From: Austropuccinia psidii
Lineage: Eukaryota; Basidiomycota; Pucciniomycetes; Pucciniales; Sphaerophragmiaceae
Assembly: GCA_023105745.1 (NCBI GenBank)
Contig: JALGQZ010000009.1
Span: 17,222,564 to 17,286,563, forward strand
DNA length: 64,000 nucleotides
Reading direction: 5' to 3'
Shown: positions 49,390 to 60,360 of the stretch, one piece after another
Layout: every line of letters begins with the position of its first letter
Numbering within the stretch: the first letter of the stretch is position 1
Made by a program: the position numbers and the translations under genes
The notes under the pieces: generated by a model
Told to the model about the DNA's origin: nothing
The model's database searches: none
The model's input: only the letters and a program-made list of their open reading frames with translations

Positions 49390-51223
49390 TGTAAGGTGTG
49401 GATATGAAACTTTGATTAAAATCAAGTACTTTTCCTGTCCTCAAAATTTGTATAAGGTAAAATTCAGTTAAAAATAGTATGAAATATTATTTTTAAGAGA
49501 AAACACGCCAATTTTATTGTTTATAACTTTATTAGTATAAAACAATAATATTATAAAAAATTTATTGTTTTACCAACAATAAAAATTTATCCAAAAAATA
49601 CTCTACAAGAGATATTTTAAGGCTACAAAAGAAATTTCTTCAAGAGCAATTTCAATTGGAATTAATTGAGCAAAGAACTGCAAGCAATTAATTAAAGAAA
49701 AAAGTCTTTAAAAAGAGTATTGAAGAGAAAACACGCCCAAAAGTGACCAGAGTGAATTTGGAAACAAAGTGACAAAGTTTACAGTGATGAAAGATGCTTT
49801 AATTCACTTTTGGGGTGGTTCAGGGGTAAAAATGATTATAAGAGTTACAAACAATGATTATAATGATTTTTTCACGTGGTTAAAAGGATTAAAATGATTT
49901 AAAAGTGGTGGTTGGAATCTTTGATTGATTGGTTTAACAGTTTTAAACTAATTAATAAAAGGAAAAGATTCTAACATGAAGAGAAAAGTGGGGCAAAGAA
50001 GACATTCTTTTATAGCCATCAATTCTCTTACTCCAAAAGTAAAATTTACTCTTGTCAGTCGTGAAAAACAGTCTGACAACAGAAAAGCCAATTATGGCAT
50101 CATTGAACCCTGGTTTAGACCAAAAAGGGCTGGTTTAAGCCATTTTTAGCCATTTTTAGCCATTTTAGACCCTTAAATCAGCCATTACTATAGCAATACC
50201 AGGCCTAGAGCCTTCAAAACACGTCAGAATGTGTGTCAGAGGCGTAGAAACCAGTTAAAACTGTTTTTATTATGATTGTTTTATCTTAAGAGTAGTTTTA
50301 CCTTCTTGGCAACAGCTAAAACTACCCCAGTTGGTATCAAAACCTCATCATCAATTGAGTCCACAGACCCTGTAACTCAATTCCAGACCAAAAGTGATGA
50401 ACTTTTGCGTGAATTTTGACATCCCATGCCTGTCAGCAAGGATTTTGGGGGTCTAGCTCCCCCTTAGAGCTGGAGTTCCTTTTCCCCCCCCAAATTTAAT
50501 CTTTCCAATTTATTTTTCCTTTAATTCCTCATCATGTATTATACTTATAATTTACACATGTAATTCAATTCAATTGTACAGTAAAATACAGTAATAAATG
50601 ACACCTCATATGTAAATCAAAGTTCACTTATGTAATACACGCGCACATTTTGACATTTCAATTGAATTCAATTGAAAATACTTTAATTCCTCATAACTTC
50701 TAAACTAAACACAACACCTCAATTTTAACACAAAAATTGATGGTTAACACCACATGTGGTGTGAATTAAATTAAGGTTTTGAGGATTTTCAACTTTTGTA
50801 TTGAAAATACTAAAAACTTAATTTAAGCTTATTTAGAGTTGAGTTGCAAAAATTTCACTCAGAGGTGACCCCACCTGATTTTTTATGAGGAATCCAATGG
50901 TGAAATAAAATTTATATGTTTATTTATTGGATAAAAAGTTATAATAAATTTTATTTAACTTTTTTCCAAATTTATTTATTTTTTCACAATTTTGTTAAAA
51001 TTTCATTTTTACTTAAATTTTTCAAGTATAAATGTAATTTTATATTTACAAAATTTAAAGTAATTTTATTTTTATAATTAATTTTTTATTTTTAATATAA
51101 TTTTATATTTATATTTTTTATTTTTATTTTAATAATATAAATAAATTTATTTTATTTATATTAATATGTTATTTTTTATATTTGTGGTCTTTTGGGTATA
51201 TGAAATTACCTCTAAGGCTCACA
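49390..51223 (-). mobile_element. 5' LTR of element C
   Basis: 1834 bp, differing from the 3' LTR at about nine sites (for example one more G in the G-run near 50480). Confidence 0.97.
50007..50014 (-). promoter_or_regulatory. TATA box in the 5' LTR of element C
   Basis: TATAAAAG inside GGCTATAAAAGAATG on the minus strand, also present at the same place in the F1 solo LTRs. Transcription would start about 30 bp further on, leaving roughly 600 bp of R-U5 before the primer site. Confidence 0.6.
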
Positions 51224-52514
51224 TAACTACTCCATCCAATCAAATGGATCTGGACCAGGACATTCCAGCCACAAATCCAAAAGGCAAGAATGTCCTCCCA
51301 GAGGAGAGGCACAAATGGAGGATGCCAGAACTTCCACCAGTTCCCAAAGGTTAGCCAGCACCTTTGAACCTCTTCTTGAGAGTCCAGAAGCTGACATAAC
51401 TGCTATTGCTGTTAGACCTGAACCATTTCCAACAGGCAGCTGTGGAAATTTAACAATCCCAATGGAAAAACTGGTTCCTGGCGTCAAAACAACAAGAGTG
51501 GGAACTCCTTCCAAGTCTTTGGATAGGCACCATGAACTCTTATCTTCAAGTGAAGAAGTTCATGAGGCCAGAAAAGACAGAAGATCTTCTGTTGGGTTGG
51601 ACACCCATGTCTGTCAAAGGACAAGTCCAACAGATAAAAGCTTGGTTGAAAACCCAAAGCATGTTATCAGAGGACCAGAAGAAGAAATTGGCTCAAGGCA
51701 AGGACGACAGCCCAGTGGAAGCTCCTCAAGCATCCACCAGCAAAAATATGCCTCAACCAGTGCCAAACAAGCCCGAGCAAGCCCCAAAAACCAACCAGAA
51801 GGGCAAGCAGAAGGCAAAGGGAAAGGCAAAGCCCAAGTGGAACAAGCCTTACCTGCAGAATTACAGAATTCCAAAGAAGGAAAAAACATCCATGGACAAT
51901 GTGTTCAATATGGCAAGAACTTTGATGGAATTCAAAAACAAGGAGGAGGAAAGATTGAACCAATCCTTTCCAAAGAAGTAGATCTTGTAAAGCTTGTAAC
52001 TTACTTTGAATCTTGTAATAAAGAAATTATGGAAAAATTTAAAGCATTTGATCATGCCCAACAGAAGTTGGGTAATGAAATATTACAAGTAAAAGACCAA
52101 CAAAAGACCATAATTGGCCTTGAAAATGTTAATAAGGCAAATATTTTGTCTTTGACGCAAATTTGTGAAAGACTTGAGTTTAAAGTTACCTTACTCAATC
52201 AACCAGATGAACATTCAATTTCTTTTATAACTGGACAGTTAAAAGAATTGAGAATACAAGTGCAAAACTTGGAAAACTCAACTGGTCACAATGCAGCTCT
52301 TTTACAAGAACAATTGGAAAAAAGTGATAAAGCAAGACTTGAATTGAAAGAAGATATTCAATCAAGTATTAACAATATATCACTAAAACATGAATTGCCA
52401 AGGCAATCCACACCAATTCTTGACAGAAATGTACTTAACTTGAATAATGAATTACACCATACAATTTCAAGTCATGATGTGGAAACTGCTTGTAATTATA
52501 AGGACATTCCATGA

Positions 52515-54746
52515 TTAGAGGAATGGCCAACCTTCAGTGGTGAAGGAGAATATAATCATATGGAATTTATGAAAACAATTGATATGTTCAAAGAAGACTT
52601 TAACATACCAGATGAATACATAAGTGCCAGATTACACTCATTATTTACCAAATCAGCAAAGAAATGGTATTATAAAATGAGACAAGACCATGGCAAACAT
52701 TCTTGGCCTTGGTGGAAAGAACAAGTTATTTCTAAATGGGAAAATTATTCCTGGAGATTTAGAATGGAAAATTCTTTTGAAGAAGCCATTTTTAATATTG
52801 AGAAGGACAGGCCCATGACTTGGTTTCTTAAGCAGAAGGACAGGTTAACTGCCCTTCATCCTGATATGTCTGAAACAATGGTACATAAAAGGATATTAAG
52901 AAAATGTGGTGGTGACCTTGAGCATGCTATAAGAAGCAGATGTATTGAGCCTTGCTCTACAGAAGATTATGTCAATGCTATGGAGGACATCACTACTAGA
53001 ACAAAAATTGGAAGAAATTGGTCCAAAACCCCAATAGACAATAAGACTAGTGGGAAACCAATTTCAAGACCAAACAAACCACATGACAGACCTCCTTTGA
53101 AATGTCATAAATGTGGAAGTACATCTCATTTGGCAAACACTTGTCCAAAAAATACAAGAGTCAATGAGATAAATGTTGAAAAAGTGGAAAACACAAAAGA
53201 AACTGATTTATCTTTACATGACAGTGATTCCGAACCTTCAGAAGAAGAAGAAATATCAGAAGAACTGGGTATAGAGAACATTAATGTCTCTTTTGAGGTC
53301 ACTGAGGTACATACTCACTTACCACAGTATAGTGATGAATGTATGGATCTCATACATGTGCAAGATGCCAGGATGCAAAAAACCAAACCTGCAAGAGGTA
53401 AAGGTTATACAGCTGGGTCATCTTTTATCACTAATATTGTGATAAATAACATAGAAGCCAAGATACATCTTGACTCAGGTGCTTTTTGCACTTGTGTTGG
53501 AAAAGATTATCTTGACAAAATTTATACCAATTGGAAAGACAAATTAATGCCAATTGAAGGTATAACATTCAGCAGTGCTAGCCAAAATATGCACCCATTA
53601 GGTATATTTGAAACAGCAATCATATCTCCTCATCCTGCAGGAAGTATAAGACTGAAAGTTGAAATTGTTGTTATGAATAATTGTACTTCACAACACTTTA
53701 TACTTGGGAATGATTATCTCAATATTTATGGCATTGATATTAATAATCATAAAGACAGGTATTTCACTATAGGGGAAAATAAAAGACAAAAATTTGCTTT
53801 TCCTCTAGAAAAAAGAGAAATTACTGTCATTAAACAAGTAAAAAATGTTAATAAGGAAAAATTTGTATTAAATCAATTAATTGAAGCACAAATTGGTCCT
53901 GAGTTAACACTGGAAATGAAGGAAGAGCTTATTGAAATTTTATTTCAATACAGGGAAGCCTTTGCTTCAGATAATGAACCACTTGGGGCTATAAAAGGCC
54001 ATGAGGTGGACATTATGCTTAATGTGGAAAGGCCTTATCCGCCACTATTAAGAAGACCAGCTTACCCAGCTAGCCCTAGAGCTAGAGAAGCATTAGAAAA
54101 TCATATTAATGAACTGATGAAACTGGGATTTCTTAGAAAAGCTGGACACAATGAGGAAGTGGAAGTCACAGCCCCAGTAATCATTACTTGGCATGATGAT
54201 AAATCAATAATGGGTGGTGATTTTAGAGAACTGAATACCTACACTATCCCAGACAGGTATCCAATCCCTGGAATTCATGAAACTTTGACTCAATTATCCA
54301 AAGCAAGATTCATCACTTCTATGGATGCTCTAAAAGGCTTTCACCACAATGTTTTGACACCTCATGCTAGGAAATTATTGAGAATAATTGCTCATTGTGG
54401 TATTTATGAATGTTTTAGGATGCCTTTTGGTATCAAAAATGCACCCTCTCATTACCAAAGAATGATGAATACTATCTTCCCACATGAACTATCAGAGGGA
54501 TGGTTGATCATTTATATTGATGACATTATCATTTGTTCAGAAACCTGGCAATTACATTTAGAGAGACCTTCATTAGTACTTAAGAAAATTCTACAAGTGA
54601 ACATGAAAATTTCTCTTAAAAAATGTAATTTTGGGTTTCATGAGTTAAAAGCTCTAGGACATGTGGTCTCAGGACTAAGCCTTGGTGTTTATAAGAACAA
54701 AGTGGCTGCAGTTTTACTGAAACAGATTCCCCAGAACAAAAAATAA
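52515..54746 (+). CDS. Element B: Gag capsid, zinc knuckle, protease and RT segment
   Basis: In the same frame as the preceding gag part. It carries the capsid block EEWPTFSGEGEYNHMEF, zinc knuckle CHKCGSTSHLANTC (about 53103-53144), an acidic linker, protease active site LDSGAFC (about 53473), FILGNDYL, the RT blocks [11 protein letters not shown] and [11 protein letters not shown], and [10 protein letters not shown] with both catalytic Asp. It ends at TAA (54744-54746), where A has GAA, inside the RT connection. The RT block usually read RMVGDFRAL is IMGGDFREL here. Open from the first internal Met at 52560 for 728 codons. Domains are those of Ty3/Gypsy polyproteins. Whether the stops are read through cannot be told. 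Confidence 0.9.
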   Translation, partial: LEEWPTFSGEGEYNHMEFMKTIDMFKEDFNIPDEYISARLHSLFTKSAKKWYYKMRQDHGKHSWPWWKEQVISKWENYSWRFRMENSFEEAIFNIEKDRPMTWFLKQKDRLTALHPDMSETMVHKRILRKCGGDLEHAIRSRCIEPCSTEDYVNAMEDITTRTKIGRNWSKTPIDNKTSGKPISRPNKPHDRPPLKCHKCGSTSHLANTCPKNTRVNEINVEKVENTKETDLSLHDSDSEPSEEEEISEELGIENINVSFEVTEVHTHLPQYSDECMDLIHVQDARMQKTKPARGKGYTAGSSFITNIVINNIEAKIHLDSGAFCTCVGKDYLDKIYTNWKDKLMPIEGITFSSASQNMHPLGIFETAIISPHPAGSIRLKVEIVVMNNCTSQHFILGNDYLNIYGIDINNHKDRYFTIGENKRQKFAFPLEKREITVIKQVKNVNKEKFVLNQLIEAQIGPELTLEMKEELIEILFQYREAFASDNEPLGAIKGHEVDIMLNVERPYPPLLRRPAYPASPRAREALENHINELMKLGFLRKAGHNEEVEVTAPVIITWHDDKSIMGGDFRELNTYTIPDRYPIPGIHETLTQLSKARFITSMDALKGFHHNVLTPHARKLLRIIAHCGIYECFRMPFGIKNAPSHYQRMMNTIFPHELSEGWLIIYIDDIIICSETWQLHLERPSLVLKKILQVNMKISLKKCNFGFHELKALGHVVSGLSLGVYKNKVAAVLLKQIPQNKK

Positions 54747-56969
54747 ATGATGTCTTTCTTAGGCTTTGCCAGTTATTACAGGCAACACCTTAAAGATTTT
54801 GCAATCCATGCCAGATCATTATACAGAATTTGTGATCAACAAACTGTTTTTGAAATGACTCAGGAAAGAATTCAAGCATATGATAAAATCAAGTATGCCT
54901 TGACCAATGCACCATTATTACTGATGCCAGACTGGAAACTTCCTTTCAAGCTGTATATTGATGCATGTGGTGAAGGTCTAGGAGCTGCTCTTCATCAAGT
55001 TCAAATTGTCAATGACAAGCCTTATGAAGGTCCAATTTGTTTTATTTCAAGACAAATTAAACCTACTGAGGCCAGATATGGAGCTAGCAAAATGGAGTGC
55101 CTTTGCCTTGTTTGGGCTCTGGAAAAACTTCATTACTATCTTGATGGCAGTGTGTTTGAAGTAATTACTGATTGTAATGCAGTAAAGTCACTTCTTAACA
55201 TGAAAACTCCAAACAGACACATGTTAAGATGGAAGATTGCTATACAAGAGTATAGAGGCAATATGACCGTAGTACATGAAGCTGGAAATATTCACAGGAA
55301 TTCTGATGGCTTAAGTAGATGGGCATTACCCAATACACCTGAAAATCCTGCCTATGTTCCTACAAGTGCAGAACCTCAAATCCCAATTGAAGGAATTAAC
55401 ATCACAGATGTAGGAACAGAATTCTTTGAGGAAGTTAGAGAAAGCTATAAGCAAGATAAAAATTGCCATATACTTACTGCTCTACTTGACAAAGATTGCA
55501 AAGATGCAGCATTGGCTAATTCTCTGGATGATATTTGGAAAACATCTTATGATAATGGAAGATTCCATTTGTTTGATGGTATACTATATCATAGATCTAA
55601 ACACACATGTGTCATGGTCCTATGTAGTAGAATGTTGATTAACACAATACTACTAGAATGCCATGATAACATTTATTCTGGACATCTGTCTGAAGAAAGA
55701 ACAATGGAAAGAATTAAGACATGTGCCTGGTGGCCATCTTGGAGAAAAGATGTCATTGAGTACTGTCATATTTGTGATAGATTCCAGAAAGCCAATAAAA
55801 CTACTGGTAAAAGATTTGGTCTGATGATCCATATCCAAGAACCAAGTACCCCATGGGAAGTGGTTCACATGGATTGGGTAACCGCATTACCACCTGGAGG
55901 TGATAAAAGTTACAATGCATGTCTTGTTATTGTAGACAGATATAGCAAAACACCAATATTTTTACCATGTCACAAAGATGACACAGCTATGGATACAGCT
56001 CTTTTTATCTGGAATAGAGTAATATCCCATACTGGTCTCTTTAAAAATATCATTAGTGACAGAGACCCAAAATTTACATCAGCCTTATGGACTAATTTAC
56101 ATAAGCTTTTGGGTACAAAATTATCATTCTCAACAGCATACCATCCACAAACAGATGGGTTAGCAGAAAGAATGATTCAAACCCTTGAGGACATGATCAG
56201 AAGATTTTGTGCTTATGGCCTGGAGTTTAAAGATTCTGATGGCTTTACCCATGATTGGTGTACTCTTATACCAGCATTGGAATTAGCCTATAAGACCTCC
56301 ATCCATGCTTCAACAGGCAAGACCCCTGCAATGTTGAAAAAAGGATGGAACCCCAAACTTCCAATTGATACTTTGAAGAAAGATCTTGTTAACATTCATC
56401 CAACTGCTTCAAGCTTTAAGCTATTGCTTGATAAAGTGAGACATCATGCAAATCAAAGCATGAATGATGCCTTTGAATATGCTAAGCAGAAATGGGATAA
56501 AAGTCATAAAACCCCAGAATTCAAAGTAGGGGACTTAATACTAGTTTCAACCTTGAACTTTAATAATATAAAAGGTCCAAAGAAATTGAAAGATTCCTTT
56601 GCAGGACCATTTATTATCAAATCCCTTCATTGGACAAATGAAGTACAAGTAGAACTTTCAGGGGAATTGGAAAAAAAACATCCAACTTTTCCTGTTAGTC
56701 TGGTAAAGCATTATACTTCAAGTGATAAGGAATCATTTCCTTTGAGAAATGAAACACCCTTAGAAGTACCACCACTAGATCAAAGTGAGGAGAAAAAGAT
56801 ACTAAAAGTCTTGAAAGAAAGAAGACTTAGGGGAAAAAATGCAAGAGAATACTTAGTCAGGTATAAAGATCCACACCATGCAGATGAATGGATTGTAGAA
56901 AGCAAAATACCTGATTCCCAAAAGTTTCTCAGAATATTCAGACATGAGAGAAGACCAATTGCTCAATAA
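54747..56969 (+). CDS. Element B: RNase H, integrase and chromodomain tail
   Basis: 740 codons directly after the TAA. RNase H residues lie in [27 protein letters not shown] and SDGLSRW. The integrase zinc finger reads HDNIYSGH ... CHIC. The catalytic triad lies in MDWV, SDRDPKF and DGLAERM (D, D-35-E). [12 protein letters not shown] stretch follows, and the C-terminus is chromodomain-like ([10 protein letters not shown] ... DEWIVESKI). The chromodomain class is known to steer integration to marked chromatin, which fits elements found inside each other. It stops at 56967-56969, about 135 bp before the 3' LTR. Confidence 0.93.
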   Translation: MMSFLGFASYYRQHLKDFAIHARSLYRICDQQTVFEMTQERIQAYDKIKYALTNAPLLLMPDWKLPFKLYIDACGEGLGAALHQVQIVNDKPYEGPICFISRQIKPTEARYGASKMECLCLVWALEKLHYYLDGSVFEVITDCNAVKSLLNMKTPNRHMLRWKIAIQEYRGNMTVVHEAGNIHRNSDGLSRWALPNTPENPAYVPTSAEPQIPIEGINITDVGTEFFEEVRESYKQDKNCHILTALLDKDCKDAALANSLDDIWKTSYDNGRFHLFDGILYHRSKHTCVMVLCSRMLINTILLECHDNIYSGHLSEERTMERIKTCAWWPSWRKDVIEYCHICDRFQKANKTTGKRFGLMIHIQEPSTPWEVVHMDWVTALPPGGDKSYNACLVIVDRYSKTPIFLPCHKDDTAMDTALFIWNRVISHTGLFKNIISDRDPKFTSALWTNLHKLLGTKLSFSTAYHPQTDGLAERMIQTLEDMIRRFCAYGLEFKDSDGFTHDWCTLIPALELAYKTSIHASTGKTPAMLKKGWNPKLPIDTLKKDLVNIHPTASSFKLLLDKVRHHANQSMNDAFEYAKQKWDKSHKTPEFKVGDLILVSTLNFNNIKGPKKLKDSFAGPFIIKSLHWTNEVQVELSGELEKKHPTFPVSLVKHYTSSDKESFPLRNETPLEVPPLDQSEEKKILKVLKERRLRGKNAREYLVRYKDPHHADEWIVESKIPDSQKFLRIFRHERRPIAQ

Positions 56970-57030
56970 AGTTTGAATTGTGTGCTTTACATACTTAAAA
57001 GTAGAAGTAGAGAGGTTGGACAGTGGATTA

Positions 57031-57104
57031 TACCCCCCCCAAATAGCTTGGGGGTAAACTACAAAAGAAAAATTGTGGTAAAATTTTTTTTTGGTGGTAG
57101 GGAA
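57031..57104 (+). other. Element B: two hairpins and polypurine tract
   Basis: TACCCCC (57031-57037) can pair with GGGGGTA (57050-57056). The second hairpin, about 57064-57076 with 57080-57092, keeps the loop GGT and 12 of 13 pairs although its 3' arm sequence differs from that of A. GGTGGTAGGGAA precedes the LTR. Confidence 0.65.
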
Positions 57105-59266
57105 TGTGAGCCTGTGAGGTATGTATAACATACCCATAAGGCCACAAATGATTTTATAAACAGCTAATTTTGTCTTAAACAGACTTTTTAGTTGAAATTA
57201 AAATAAAAAATAACAAAAAATAAGTATAACTTTATTTTGGATAAACAAAGTTATAAATATTATGTCATTTTTGGATTCTACACCAAAAATAACCTAGGAT
57301 ACATCCATAAGGTGTTATACCCAAAAACACTTATTTCTTTTGTTATTAGAAGATTTAAGAATTTCACAGTACTAATGTAACTTTTTTAACATTTTTTTAA
57401 AATTGTTAAATTTAAGCTTAAATAAGTTTAAATTTAAAGTTGCATAAGGTTAATGCAAGCTTACCAAAATTTTAGTTAAAATTGAGGTGTGGTGTATATT
57501 GACTGAATTGGCTAAGGATTTGCCATACAGAATGTAAATCCTGCGTGAGCTCAATTTAAAAGGGTTTAAAGCCATGGTATGGCTTTAAATAAATAAAAGG
57601 GCAAAATTCACGCAAAAAGGTGGGACAAAGGAAAAAGACCAAATAGAGCTGGGGTACCCAACTTTTTGGATCTGCAATGATTCAATTAAGGTTGTCCACC
57701 TGTATTGGAGGATTTTCAACCTTATTTTAACTTTAATATTAGACTTTGATCCAACCTTAAGGTTTAAATGGGTTTTATCCCAATTTGGTCAGGAATTTCA
57801 AGCTACCAAAGGGTAAATCCCAATATGCAGACTTGAAATCAAGGTTTTAAGAGCTGTCAAAGCTTAATTAAGCTTAAAAACCTTAAATAAGCTTAAAACT
57901 TTAAAGTTACAAGCATCAAAACCTTATCAAAAGCTAAGGTTTGGTGTGTATTGCTATTTTACGTGGAAAAATAGTAATAACTTCAAAAATTCATTAAAAA
58001 TCCAAATCTTAATGTATTTGCTTGAAAATTTCACACAGCTTAAAATTTAATATTATCTATATATAAATTAAATTTTAAGTATCTTTTATAAATAAAATTC
58101 CTGGGTAATTAGCCTGGAAATTTACTCTTTTAATTAAGCTCAAAGAAAATTATGATTTCTTTAAAAATTAATTAAAAATCGAGTTTAACGGATTTCTGCT
58201 TGAAACTCTATTTTTAAGTTGTTCATGTGATTAACTTTAATATAAATAAGTTTATTTATATTAAAAACTTAAAATAATTAGTTTAAATGAGGATTAAAGT
58301 TACATGGAGTTAAGAATAACACTGGTAACTTTAAATTGGAATTAAAAACAAGTTGCCTTAAGTTAAGAACTATGTTTTTAAGTATGGTTTTTCAGTTTTG
58401 ACCTGAGCACGTCCTCTATATTCATTATGAATCATGAGAGCTGCTCTGAAGACATAAAAAGAGTCTTTTCATCACTGTTTTTGTCCATCATTCATTATCA
58501 ATCCAATCATATTAGACATTTAAACATGTAAAGTTTTATTATTTATAAAATCTTATTATTAAAGTAATTATTAAGTTATTTTATTCTTTATTAATTGTAA
58601 ATTAAATAATTGAAGTCATAGAATTCAGATTATTGTTGTAATCATCAATAATATATTTTATATTATAAAATTATCATCTTAAATATCTTTTAAAATCCAC
58701 AAATTCCTCTTAAAAACTCTTTAATCTTAAATTTTATCATAAAAAGTTGTTTTATCTTTAAAATTATTGATTTTAGGCATGTTTTTAACTTATAATCATT
58801 ATTTAATATAATAACTGTTGTTGTTTAACTTGTTGTATTAAATAAATATTATAAGTAAGTTTTCTCTAAAGTTCTATATTTTTTTTTATATAGAATGTTA
58901 TTCTATAAGAATTATTTCTGCAAAGTGTGTGTTATAATTCTTTTATGAATAATATTTATATTATTTATAAGTGGTTTATATTCATATTTCCACGTGTAAT
59001 TGTCTCATTAAGAGCTTCACAATTCTTATTGTTATAACTGCCAGTGACTATAACAATAATAGAATAATTATAATTATTATATTTTTTTTTATTATTATAT
59101 TTTTATAATATTAATTAAATTTATATTTTTATATATAATTATTTTTAATAATTATATTTAAATTTGTGGTTATAATATTTTATTATATTATATATTTCTA
59201 TTGAGGACAGTCATAGTACTCTTGATTTTGCTACTATTATCAAGAGTTTCATAGACAAACCTTACA
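57105..59266 (+). mobile_element. 3' LTR of element B
   Basis: 2162 bp, TGTGAGCCTGTGAGG ... ACAAACCTTACA followed by ATTTC. It differs from the 5' LTR by scattered substitutions and an extra AT-rich stretch near 59080. Confidence 0.96.
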
Positions 59267-59271
59267 ATTTC

Positions 59272-60360
59272 ATTTTGAATCATCTCTAAAGCCATAAAAC
59301 TATATGATAAAATGATCAAAATTTGAGGTTTTTTTTATAAAAAATTAAGGTAGTTTATCAAAGTGAAACTTAAAATTATATATATATATTGGGGAAAGAG
59401 AGAGAGTGGATAAGAAGAAATCTTGAAATGAGAAAAAATTCGTTCATTATGAAATATTTGTTTTTTTTTTCAAAAAAAAAGAAAACATCAGTTTTTCTGA
59501 TTTCTTTACTTTTTACCAAAAATTTATATTTTTTATGTATAAAACAATTGGTAAATAAATTAGTTTTTTTTATTATATTTATGTAATTTTTTTCTTTTGA
59601 TGAAATTTTTTGAAGAAAAATAATATATATATATATATAATAAAAATCAAATAAAAGGTTGGTTTAGTTTTAGTAATAATTAACAATATATATATTAATA
59701 AATCAAGATTTTATTTTATAAATTTTTCAATTCACAAGAAAAGAATTAAGAAATGAATAAATAAATATTGCTGTTTTTTGAATTTGAAAATATAAATTTA
59801 ATATTATTCCTTTTAAACTTATCCTGTTTTAATTGATTGTTCTAAGTTTTGTTTATTTCTCACTCAAGACGAAAAAACCAAGTTGATTTTCTAATTTAGG
59901 CAGAAAACAAAATAATTTGACAGATGATATTTAAATTGTAGTTTTTTAAACTATTGATTGATTAGTTTAAGACTATGATGAACTAATATTATTGATTTTT
60001 ATAAAAAGAACATTATCTATGAGTTGATTTATTCAATTATTTTTTAAAAAGAGATGATTAGGTTAAAGTTCCAAGTCTTAATTAATAGAGAAGGCATTTA
60101 AGCTAAAAAATTGAGATTTGGTAATTAAAAATTTATTTTATGGAGGTCAAAAAGTAATTTGATTTTTAATTAAGATAAGAAGTAGAAATTAAATTGAAAT
60201 TTCTTCATTATGAATTACTAGGGAAGTAATTTCAAAATTTATAATCTCAGGATACAGCAAATCTCTTTTTAGTGGATGATTTCATCTCATTTTGACTGAT
60301 ACTCAATAAATGTTTACAGTTTTGAGTATTTTGATTTTCTGTTTAAAAAAATAACTAAAA
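59272..60360. other. AT-rich spacer
   Basis: No gene or transposon end seen. Short AT dinucleotide runs lie near 59377 and 59625. The 65-codon ORF at 59389-59586 has chance composition. Confidence 0.5.

Larger units (their letters stand above)
41135..51223 (-). mobile_element. Element C: young Ty3/Gypsy chromodomain element inside B
   Basis: 10089 bp, LTRs of 1833 and 1834 bp, perfect TAACT duplications (41130-41134 and 51224-51228). I count only about nine differences between the LTRs, so insertion is recent. One frame of 1975 codons is broken by a single stop in integrase. It lies antisense within gag of B. Family F1, the same as the solo LTRs at 2553 and 7897. Confidence 0.98.
40943..51981 (+). 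pseudogene. Element B: overlapping accessory frame (spliced, interrupted)
   Basis: Proposed exons are 40943-41058, then 41121-41134 joined across C to 51229-51349, then 51416-51981. The third intron, 51350-51415 (66 bp), contains GCTGAC and removes TAG and TAA from this frame. The protein words are VTTPSNQMDLDQD, RHKWRMPELPPVPK, HFQQAAVEI (then one TAA where A has Tyr), LLPSLWIGTMNSYL and a basic Pro/Lys-rich part. The end is MDNVFNMARTLMEFKNKEEE, with stop TAG at 51979. Function unknown. It overlaps gag for about 700 nt in another frame. This copy is disabled by the insertion, the TAA and a one-base loss in the leader. Confidence 0.55.
41107..52514 (+). pseudogene. Element B: gag N-terminal part, interrupted by element C
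   Basis: ATG at 41107 opens MTPTRSGSN, parallel to MPSTRSGAS in C. After 28 nt the frame is cut by C (41135-51223 plus one TAACT) and resumes at 51229 in phase. It has Ser/Thr/Gln-rich sequence, then helical Lys/Glu-rich sequence (about 51960-52400), and reaches DIP before TGA at 52512-52514, where A still has Arg. Without the insertion and the stop it leads straight into the next ORF. The start is chosen by matching C. Confidence 0.88.
38259..59266 (+). mobile_element. Element B: nearly intact Ty3/Gypsy element containing element C
   Basis: LTRs at 38259-40390 and 57105-59266, perfect ATTTC duplications (38254-38258 and 59267-59271). Without C it measures about 10.9 kb. All enzyme motifs are intact, and gag-pol is a single frame with two stop codons and the C insertion. 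Its two LTRs differ at scattered sites, so it is older than C but much younger than A. Confidence 0.97.
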
